Source: Miscanthus floridulus
Lineage: Eukaryota > Streptophyta > Magnoliopsida > Poales > Poaceae
Direction: 5' to 3'
Assembly: GCF_019320115.1 (NCBI RefSeq)
Contig: NC_089584.1
Span: 103,893,418 to 103,957,417 of the forward strand
Length of the DNA: 64,000 nt
The first letter of the stretch is position 1; every line of letters begins with the position of its first letter. The notes under the pieces were generated by a model. That model saw nothing but the letters and a program-made list of their open reading frames with translations, ran no database searches and was not told the DNA's origin. Positions 57,001 through 64,000 of the stretch are shown piece by piece. A program made the position numbers and the translations under genes.

Positions 57001-57604
57001 CTCTGATCAAGTAGCTCAGTTAACACTAGATCCAATGATGGCTGTTTTTGAGAAACCTACCGATGACGAGAGACAGCATCTTAAGGCTTTATTTGTGAAG
57101 GGCAGAGTTGATGGGCAGCCTGTGTCTAAGGTACTTATTGATGGAGGGGCTGCGATTAATATTATGCCTTACGTGATGTATCGGAAACTTGGTAAGGGAG
57201 ATCAAGACTTGACCAAAACCGATATGATGTTGAAAGATTTTGAAGGCAATGTGTCACCGGCTAAAGGGGCAGTGTGCGTTGAATTGACCATCGGCAGCAA
57301 AACCTTGCCAACGACGTTCTTTGTTATCAACGGCAAGGGTGCATATAATCTGCTTCTAGGGAGGGATTGGATTCATGCTAATTGTTGTGTTCCTTCTACA
57401 ATGCATCAATGCCTCGTACAGTGGATTGGGGATAAGATTGAGGTCGTCCCTGGTGATTCTTCTTATATCATCGCATCGGCAGAATCAGATACTTATGAGC
57501 GAACTAAATGCATATCAGGAGAAGCTTGGGAAAAAGAGTTCCTTAGAGTTGCTGATTATGAAATTCCACCGATCCAAGCAGTCGGTTCTGAAGAGGAGTT
57601 TTAA
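54005..57604 (+). CDS. Gypsy2 Gag-protease polyprotein, intact (1199 aa)
   Basis: ATG 54005 (MFNPEIDSGNI) is preferred over the upstream in-frame 53939, which lies in the LTR and PBS. Order: N-terminal region, a Gln/Pro/Ser-rich linker (about 130-390), a retrotransposon Gag domain (about 430-580; SSLSGSAFTWFISLP), a knuckle of type C-x2-H-x4-H-x4-C (CKWHNATSHSTNEC, about 665), a CPFF-ENCPEC cysteine-rich part (about 805-825), a basic region, and the aspartic protease (LIDGGAAINIMPY, about 1045; LLLGRDWIHAN near 1120). The TAA (57602-57604) overlaps the next ATG by one base. Confidence 0.93.
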   Translation: MFNPEIDSGNIIAVSEEDLKEEQRQAMEKAVEEYKQLCLRSFSLNKSGQVIQKQDLPLPRQVTFDSNPGKLQEMVNSAVNHALINHSNVLSNTVHNAVVRTLKEGQAAPHYVGPAYHQPELASVKTPSAPSAVVGTEVTSPPVLAGSPNIQSTPIQSDQVLPGGRVQLNTDLSASAMSGPVSQNSQIPTNWWGYGMPPESSAFNPRLPQVFDAVGRAPIPSAVSPMAQVPQYAATTSVQPTPGGFQMPVVQTFNSSPSASLLPMQQKAPAMSQTGVQFMPQTSYNYPTISANYQPSQVAGIQQGHMQAGFQNQASAAQPMNPFQQANGPQVMANMPIAGDRGPQRYVEGCQQAPPVEIQPVRQQEADAFWADKIAEIVKDQFGIKPKVNTYSYRTPYPPAYDLIPLPNRYKVPDFTKFSGQDDTSTMEHVNRFIIQCGEAANRDELRVRLFSSSLSGSAFTWFISLPTNSIITWVDLEKQFHKYFFAGIHEKKLTDLVKLRQRNDESVESFVQRLRDVKNKCYSLVLDDRQLADLAFQGLLPHIKDRYASQEFESLSHLVQRVSDQDTRVFEPKKNWSKKVSFVEEVGDSDSDEELVIGLAEWVKNKKPISCPFGQKEPEKFTFDITKADKIFDLLLQEGQIKLSPNHVIPSAEELKKILYCKWHNATSHSTNECKVFRQQLQSAIESGRIKFGTSKAQKPMKIDQHPFPANMLDAKGKTKVLTSEAAEKNASVDPQHRITTDDAKSKGLLGESSSSKNPPRPGIVITHRRQQEGWRQRNDRYRQQQEMRRQEEWNRHKDHWRCPFFIHCWEEGIKLPTVENCPECNGYYGVNRSERRFQLGNQGLSINEPIRGRASVHDRLGGRLSVHERLGKRAGYFPRNQEELEEMANARVPDEEIFYRDPNIRRVEPTRTCYQPVWKTKFPRWCPEGLTKTQRRRMQRERQEDLYQEENSSNERPGHQQWQVKHKNKGPSADVNMVFMLPMEFLALSDNEEEVVFSDQVAQLTLDPMMAVFEKPTDDERQHLKALFVKGRVDGQPVSKVLIDGGAAINIMPYVMYRKLGKGDQDLTKTDMMLKDFEGNVSPAKGAVCVELTIGSKTLPTTFFVINGKGAYNLLLGRDWIHANCCVPSTMHQCLVQWIGDKIEVVPGDSSYIIASAESDTYERTKCISGEAWEKEFLRVADYEIPPIQAVGSEEEF

Positions 57605-60600
57605 TGGATAGGTTTGCCGATGATGGAAAATTAGGTCAAGGGTTCACATCGGCAGATGATTTAGTAGAAGTAGATATCGGTAATGGTGATAGGTCCAGGC
57701 CTACTTTTATTAGTGCTAAGTTAGATTCCAAGTGTAAACAGCGAATAACAGATTTGTTAAAAGAATATAAAGATTGTTTTGCTTGGGATTATACTGAGAT
57801 GCCTGGATTAGACCGATCGATAGTTGAACATCGGTTACCTATCAAATCTGGATTTCGGCCACATCAGCAGCCAGCGCGCCGATGCAACCCTAATGTACTT
57901 CCTGACATTAAGGCCGAAATAACTAAATTAATTGAAGCAAAGTTTATTCGGCAATGTCGATACGCAGAGTGGATCTCTAATGTGGTTCCTGTTTATAAGA
58001 AAAATGGAAAACTTCATGTCTGTATTGATTTCAGGAATCTCAACAAAGCCACACCGATGGATGGCTATCCAATGCCGATTGCTGATTTGTTGATTGATGC
58101 TGCGGCTGGACATCAAATTATCAGCTTCATGGATGGTAATGCAGGGTACAATCAAATATTCATGGCTGAGGAAGATATTCCCAAGACTGCTTTTAGATGT
58201 CCAGGTCATGTGGGGTTGTTCGAGTGGATAGTCATGACGTTTGGTTTGAAAAATGCCGGTGCTACTTATCAAAGGGCTATGAACTTTATTTTTCATGAGT
58301 ACATCGGCACATTAGTGGAGATCTACATTGATGATGTAGTGATTAAGTCTGGAGATATCACAGCACATTTAGCCGATCTGCGAAAGATACTGGAGTGCAC
58401 AAGGAAGCATGGATTGAAGATGAATCCTAATAAATGTGCATTCGGTGTATCGGCAGGACAATTCTTGGGTTTTATGGTGCATCAGCGGGGCATTGAAATC
58501 AGTAGGAAGTCTATTGATGCAATTAACAAGGTGATTGCTCCTGCCAATAAGACTGAATTGCAATCTTTGATCGGTAAGATTAATTTCATTAGAAGATTCA
58601 TATCTAATCTGTCGGGTAAGATCAAGGCTTTCAGCCCACTACTTAAATTGAAAGCTGATCAGGAATTTGTATGGGGAGTTGAACAGCAATTAGCCCTTGA
58701 TGAAATTAAGAAATATTTATCAAATCCTCCAGTGCTAGTTCCACCTCAACATGGGAAGCCTTTCAGGTTATATTTGTCAGCTGATGATACAGTTATCGGT
58801 TCAGCTCTTATTCAAGAATTTGAAGGGAAAGAACGTGTTATTTATTATTTGAGCAGAAGATTAGTGGATGCTGAGACGAGGTATTCGGCCATCGAAAAAT
58901 TATGTCTGTGTTTATACTTTTCTTGTGTCAAATTAAGGCATTATTTGTTATCTGCCGAATGTACGGTCATATGCAAAGACGATGTGGTCAAGTATATGCT
59001 GTCGATGCCGATATTAAGTGGTAGAATCGGCAAATGGATTTTAGCATTATCAGAATTTGAACTACGCTACAAATCAACTAAGGCAGTTAAAGGGCAAGTG
59101 ATGGCTGATTTTGTCACTCAGCATTGTAATACAGTGGACTCTCTGGGGATTGCTCCCTGGACACTTTTCTTCGATGGGTCCACATGTGGTGAAGGAGCAG
59201 GTATCGGCATTGTGTTAATTTCACCTCAAGGAAGGAAGTATGAGTTTTCATTGCCGATTGTTGCTACAGCGACAAACAATCAAGCTGAATACCAAGCCTT
59301 GATAAAAGGGTTAGAATTGTTGAAGGAGATACGTGCCGATGTTGTTGAAATCTTTGGTGATTCTATGCTAGTTATAAATCAATTGGCTAGAATTTATGGA
59401 TGCCGAAGTGAAGCTTTGATTTCGTATTATGAAAGATGTTTGCAATTGTTGAAAGGATTTAGAGATTTTCGTCTTGAACATATCTCTCGATTGCATAATG
59501 AGGAAGCTAATCGACTAGCTCAGCATGCTTCAGGGTATCAGCCTATTCAGGAAGTGCTAACATCGGCAGTTGATACCGATGACTGGAGGAAAGAGATTGT
59601 CGATTATTTAAAGGATCCATATAGAAAGGTTGAGAGACGTATAAGGTTCCAAGCTACCAAATATATGCTCCTCGATGATGAATTATATTATCGAACTATA
59701 GATGGAGTTTTACTTAGATGTGTTAGCAATGATGAATCGAAAAGCTTGATGGGTGAAATTCATGAAGGAGTATGTGGGGCACATCAATCGGCTTTCAAGA
59801 TGAAATGGATGATCAGAAGGAATGGGTACTATTGGCCGACTATTCTTGAAGATTGTTTTAAATATTTTAAGGGGTGCCAGGGGTGTCAAAAGTTTGGTAA
59901 TATTCAAAGGGCGCCTGCATCGGCTATGAATCCTATAATCAAACCATGGCCGTTCCGGGGATGGGCTATTGATCTCATTGGTCAGATTTATCCGCCATCG
60001 AGTAAAGGACATAAATTTATTCTGGTTGCTACCGATTATTTCACAAAGTGGGTTGAGGCAATTCCTTTAAAAAAGGTGACATCGGTCAATATGATTGATT
60101 TTGTGAAAGAGCATATTGTTTACCGATTTGGTATTCCTCAGACTATCACTACCGATCAGGGCACTATGTTTACATCAGGAGAATTTGATGAGTTTGCTGT
60201 AGGTATGAGAATTAAAATTTTAAATTCTTCTCCATATTATGCTCAAGCTAATGGTCAAGCTGAGGCTTCTAACAAAGGGATCATCAAACTCATTAAGCGC
60301 AAAATTGAAGAAAATCCTAGGAGGTGGCATACAGTATTAAATGAAGCCTTGTGGTCATATCGGATGTCATGTCATGGTGCAACCAAAGTAACGCCTTATC
60401 AGTTAGTATATGGACACGATGCAGTATTGCCTTGGGAAATTAAGGTTGGCTCTAGACGAATACGTTCTCAAAATCAGCTGACAGCCGATGATTATAATAC
60501 TCTTATGAAGGATGAGTTGGAAGATGTGGCGGGTCATCGGTTAAGGGCTTTAGTTAGTATCGAAGAAAATAAGAAAAGAGTAGCTAGATGGTATGACAAG

Positions 60601-60840
60601 AAGGTGAAAGTAAAAGAGTTTGCCGATGGACATTTGGTCTGGAAATTGATTTTACCGATTGGGACTAAAAGTTCAAAGTTTGGAAAGTGGTCTCCTAATT
60701 GGGAAGGTCCATATCGGATAAATCAGTCTGTTCCTGGTAATGCATATATTTTAGAAACCCTCGAAGGGGTTGTGTTTCCCAGAGCGTTAAATGGAAAATA
60801 TTTAAAGAAATATTACCCTAGTATCTGGATAGATGCATGA
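57604..60840 (+). CDS. Gypsy2 pol: RT, RNase H, Tat-type second RNase H, integrase, intact (1078 aa)
   Basis: It starts at ATG 57604 in TAATG. RT: KKNGKLHVCIDFRNLNKA, MTFGLKNAGATYQRAM, catalytic YIDD (about 241). RNase H: LYLSADDTVIGSALIQEF. Second, archaeal-like RNase H: FFDGS (about 522), NNQAEYQAL, FGDSMLVINQL, NEEANRLA, all acidic catalytic positions present. Integrase: zinc ligands in HEGVCGAH and GCQGC; core Asp in AIDLIG (about 787), Asp in TTDQGT, Glu in GQAEASN (about 884). No chromodomain is seen after LNGKYLKKYYPS. The second RNase H marks the Tat clade. The frame is -1 relative to Gag-protease. Confidence 0.95.
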   Translation: MDRFADDGKLGQGFTSADDLVEVDIGNGDRSRPTFISAKLDSKCKQRITDLLKEYKDCFAWDYTEMPGLDRSIVEHRLPIKSGFRPHQQPARRCNPNVLPDIKAEITKLIEAKFIRQCRYAEWISNVVPVYKKNGKLHVCIDFRNLNKATPMDGYPMPIADLLIDAAAGHQIISFMDGNAGYNQIFMAEEDIPKTAFRCPGHVGLFEWIVMTFGLKNAGATYQRAMNFIFHEYIGTLVEIYIDDVVIKSGDITAHLADLRKILECTRKHGLKMNPNKCAFGVSAGQFLGFMVHQRGIEISRKSIDAINKVIAPANKTELQSLIGKINFIRRFISNLSGKIKAFSPLLKLKADQEFVWGVEQQLALDEIKKYLSNPPVLVPPQHGKPFRLYLSADDTVIGSALIQEFEGKERVIYYLSRRLVDAETRYSAIEKLCLCLYFSCVKLRHYLLSAECTVICKDDVVKYMLSMPILSGRIGKWILALSEFELRYKSTKAVKGQVMADFVTQHCNTVDSLGIAPWTLFFDGSTCGEGAGIGIVLISPQGRKYEFSLPIVATATNNQAEYQALIKGLELLKEIRADVVEIFGDSMLVINQLARIYGCRSEALISYYERCLQLLKGFRDFRLEHISRLHNEEANRLAQHASGYQPIQEVLTSAVDTDDWRKEIVDYLKDPYRKVERRIRFQATKYMLLDDELYYRTIDGVLLRCVSNDESKSLMGEIHEGVCGAHQSAFKMKWMIRRNGYYWPTILEDCFKYFKGCQGCQKFGNIQRAPASAMNPIIKPWPFRGWAIDLIGQIYPPSSKGHKFILVATDYFTKWVEAIPLKKVTSVNMIDFVKEHIVYRFGIPQTITTDQGTMFTSGEFDEFAVGMRIKILNSSPYYAQANGQAEASNKGIIKLIKRKIEENPRRWHTVLNEALWSYRMSCHGATKVTPYQLVYGHDAVLPWEIKVGSRRIRSQNQLTADDYNTLMKDELEDVAGHRLRALVSIEENKKRVARWYDKKVKVKEFADGHLVWKLILPIGTKSSKFGKWSPNWEGPYRINQSVPGNAYILETLEGVVFPRALNGKYLKKYYPSIWIDA

Positions 60841-60925
60841 AAGTATAAGTGCCGATAACAGTACTATCGGCTAGAATTATGCAAGGATGTCAATGTCTCA
60901 TAAAGTGCTGATACAATAAATAAGA

Positions 60926-63900
60926 TTACACGTTCAACAAGGATTGGATAGCTAATATCACACGCAGGCGAATCTGGTCGGCTTCCTCCATTTCTTTGAT
61001 ATCGTCATCGGCAGCACCCTCCACAGGCTTGAGTTTTTTCTTCATGACTAAAGCTTTGCGAGCTTGGATATCTCTTTCTTGCTGAAGGGCTTTGACGGCA
61101 TTGGGTAGCTGGCTTTCTTCTTGTTGAGCATGAGTTAAGGCTGCATCGATTTCTTTCAATTCAGCCAATAGAGCTATCTTCCTTGCTGATAGATCCAAGA
61201 TTTTCTGCTTAAGTGCAGCACCCGAAGTCTGCAAGTTGACGATGCCCTTGTGCTTCTCATCAGCGATTTGTTTCAGTTGTAGCATCTCTTCTTTGAGTTG
61301 AGCTTGAGCTGCTCTATCGGCAATGCGCTGAGCAGCCCGTTGATATTGCAGTTGGCGGCTTTCTAAGTGAGCTGCTGGGAAGAGTACTTCTTCAACATCG
61401 GCAGGAACCTGGCCACGAATTGTTTTGAAAATTGCCTTTGCGGGGTCCGAGTCATCTACCAGTTGGGCGGTTCCTTGCTGTAGCAAGTTCAGGAGGGTTT
61501 CCAACTTGGATTTAGTCTCTGCCGATATTGTTCCCAGCGCAAGGGAAGAACTTGTCTCCTCTCCATCGTCGTCAGAAATGTCAATGGCAAAGGAAAATAG
61601 GCTGTTCGGGGAATCTTGTTCCTGAGAGAGAGAAAAGGAGATCAGTTAGGGATAAGTATGAGTATTGTAAAATCAGCTAGGTTGATCGGTTTACCTGTTT
61701 CAAGGCAATTTCCTGTGCTTGACTGGAGGAAGCAACCTGGAGTATGTCGTGTGGGGGATCGGCTGAGCTTGCCGATGGGATATCCTCTGTGACTTCATCG
61801 GTGGTGGGTTCTTGAGGTATGATGACCGATGACATTGGGGCAGATGTAGGGATCGGCATAGACCTTTGTCGTTTTGGCTGTGCTTCAGTATCTGTTAAAG
61901 CTTTGCGCTTTGCTTGGGCATCGGCAACGATTGGCTGGGGGGCATCGACACTTGGTTGTGAAGCTTGGACATCTGGTACGTTTGCCGATGTACCCAATTG
62001 TTGCTGCAAAACAAGTGTAAGATATGATATTTAACAGATAAAATGTAAAGTCAAGAAGCTACCTCTGAAGGTTTATCGAAAGAAGTGGTGCTTGGTATCG
62101 GCGGAATTGCCGATGATGATCCAGTAGCAACTCTTGCCCCCTGATGATTAAGGTTAATACAGTTTGTGATCGGCATAAGTGAAAATAATCAAGGTTGTTA
62201 CCTTAAATGCTTTGACCAAGGTTGTAGCAGCGGCCGATGGAGTAGCCCTGGATGTAGCCAATTTGGACTTAGAAGTGATGGTCTTGGTACGAATCTTCTG
62301 GTGGGTCAAAGCGGCTAAGGTGGGAGTGTTGTAGCCGATCGGCGATGTTGGGGAAACAGGCCGGAGATTGAAGGGTTTCCCACTTTTACTCACCGATGGT
62401 GCTGGGTTGTTAACCTGTTACAAGAGAATCAGTTACTGATATATGAAGGGAAAAGCAGAAGGGAGTTAAAGGAAACTTACCGCGTCGTCAGGGATGACAT
62501 ATTCAGGGTCGATCATGTGCCGATATGTGTGAACAGAAGTTGCGAACAGTTGTTCTTTCCACTCTCGCCACCATTGCTTATATGACTCGGTGATGAAAGA
62601 TATTGGTGTCCAGGTGGATATATCAACATCTGTAGTATCGGCATCGGGGGAGAGTTGTACTACCTTGTTCCAGTCTGTTCCGCAGGTGATTGTTTCCCTG
62701 GGTTTGATCACATCGGCAAAGCAGAGTTTGATTGGCAGTTGCCCAAAAGCCAATTGGCGGGATACTGCCGATGGGTTGTAAAATTCATATGTAATGTTGG
62801 TGTTTTTCCCGCTGCCGAATGTGTTTACTGGAATTGCCCTGGGAGTGATGATAGCCATCATGAGCTCATTATCTTGATTCAGAGTGTCATCGGCAAAGTT
62901 GAAAAGAAGGGGGAATCTGTTTTCTTCGTCGATATAAGGCACCCAGGCCCTATGATCACGAGAGAGACCATTGTAGAAGCTTTGAAAGAATCTGCCGATT
63001 TGGTCTTCGTTGGCTTCTGTTCCAGGAAGGACAATTATGGCTTCACCAAATTGAGGGGTGAGCGTGTTGCCGATTCGTCATCCCCGAGCACATAGTCTTC
63101 AGCAATTTCTCGTGGGAATTGTTGAGCAAAAAAGTCCCATTGCAAACGTTTGTGCATATGGGCATTCAGCCACATGTTGATAAACCACCACGGGCCTCCC
63201 AGGTTGCCGATAGGTTCGCCAAGCAAAAGTTTCTGAGACACTTGATGAAGAAGATGATAAGTGGAGCTCAGAAGGTATCGGCCAAGAGGAAACCTTACGC
63301 CATTAGCCAAAAGTTCAGCTGCAGGGAGGAAGGCATTGGTTGGTCCTACTGATCGACCACAGAAGATAAATTTTTCTAACCACATATTCAGGAATGTGGC
63401 ATGTTCCCTCTGGCTAAGTGTCCCGGTTTTCTGGTATTCTTGAATATATCCTGTCCAACCGCCGATGTTGCGGGTATTCACCCTATATTCAGACTTTCTA
63501 CCATAGATGGAGTCTTCATCGGCAGTTGAGATGTCCAAGCCAGTAAGCATGTGGACATCGGCAAGGGTAGGAGTAGCTGGGCCATGTCCAAACATAAAAG
63601 TATTGGTCGTGTCTGACCAGAAATAAGCAGCTGCAATTATCATTGATTCATTTTTCTGCATATCGGCAATAGAGAGCCTGATGCATTGGTCTAACCTTCA
63701 TTCTGCCCAGTATACTTGCATCGATCTATTAACCCTCAAGTACCAATCTTTCCACCCTTTGGTGGTTTTGGGCCAAGATCGGAATGTGTCTTTCCACAAA
63801 TTCAGAGAGAAATTTTGGGCTCTAAAGGGGATTCTGTTAACCTCTGCATTGATCAGATCGGTTGGATCTGGGTTGCCCATTGGTCCAAGGCATTGGACGT

Positions 63901-63940
63901 GCGGCTAATCGGTTGGGATAACTAATTTGTTGCGCAGTTC
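60926..63940 (-). pseudogene. Antisense plant mobile domain (PMD) gene in Gypsy2, at least five coding exons, with two stops and one frameshift
   Basis: Minus-strand exons: 63940-62481, 62414-62202, 62140-62063, 62003-61695, 61621-60926. All four introns (59-73 bases) begin GT, end AG and are phase 0; the acceptor at 63941 implies a further exon outside the window. Exon 1 holds the PMD: WKDTFRSWPKTTKGWKDWYL, GPATPTLADVHMLTGLDIS, GPWWFINMWLNAHMHKRL, then DEENRFPLLFNFADDTL. Exons 2-4 are Pro/Ser/Thr-rich; exon 5 is a coiled coil (about 61500-61000). Breaks: TAG 63905-63907, TGA 63698-63700, a one-base frameshift near 63041-63060. PMD proteins such as Arabidopsis MAIN and MAIL1 act in silencing; the role here is unknown. 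Confidence 0.82.
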
Positions 63941-64000
63941 CTAGGGTTATGGAATCCAGAAGACAGAAGAAAGGAAAAATCACCAACTGAATGAATTTGC

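Larger units (their letters stand above)
53092..64000 (+). mobile_element. Gypsy2: Tat-clade Ty3/Gypsy element with intact gag-pol and an antisense PMD gene (3' end outside window)
   Basis: The 5' LTR starts TGTTGACACC and follows decayed element G directly. Then come the PBS region, an intact Gag-protease ORF, an intact RT/RNase H/second RNase H/integrase ORF, and an antisense multi-exon gene that reaches the window end. The 3' LTR and right TSD are not in the window. Intact polyproteins suggest recent activity. The element is saturated with the hexamer ATCGGC/GCCGAT. It resembles Gypsy1 in protein order and junctions, but the antisense cargo differs. Confidence 0.9.

Overview
The window looks like repetitive DNA from a grass nuclear genome. 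An Andropogoneae-type species is my guess from the style of the retroelements; no species marker is visible. I find no host gene, rRNA gene, tRNA gene or CRISPR array. Nearly every base belongs to a nested stack of LTR retrotransposons, read here from their LTRs, primer-binding sites (PBS), polypurine tracts (PPT), target-site duplications (TSD) and decayed or intact gag-pol frames.

Layout. Element A (1-8788, minus) is a Sirevirus-type Copia whose left LTR is cut by the window edge. Element B/G is an older Copia on the minus strand, seen as an RT/RNase H remnant (8789-10416) and an integrase remnant (52035-53091); these are probably two halves of one copy. Between them lies element E (10417-52034, minus), a Sirevirus with an extra 3' ORF that has lost its 3' LTR. 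E was itself invaded three times: by Gypsy1 (12881-25708, plus, TSD GATCT), by D (28701-47666, plus, TSD AACCC; same family as E) and by a 276-bp hAT-type MITE (50127-50402). D was then invaded by F (37725-43993, plus, TSD GGGCT), a gag-only non-autonomous element with an intact 712-aa Gag. At the right, Gypsy2 (53092 to beyond 64000, plus) interrupts G.

What works together. Gypsy2 is the only element with intact polyproteins: a Gag-protease ORF and an RT/RNase H/second RNase H/integrase ORF joined by a TAATG stop-start overlap. Tail to tail with them is an antisense gene with at least five phase-compatible exons, encoding a plant mobile domain (PMD) protein; it has two premature stops and one frameshift. 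The two RNase H domains place Gypsy1 and Gypsy2 in the Tat clade. F has gag but no pol and would need enzymes in trans. A, B/G, D, E and Gypsy1 are all decayed.

The points most worth a second look are: the intron-bearing antisense PMD gene; an element-wide excess of the hexamer ATCGGC/GCCGAT in Gypsy2; a duplication plus LTR-LTR recombination scar in Gypsy1; the gag-only element F; and a conserved leader and intron in front of the extra 3' ORF of the D/E family. All identities and counts were made by eye and are approximate.
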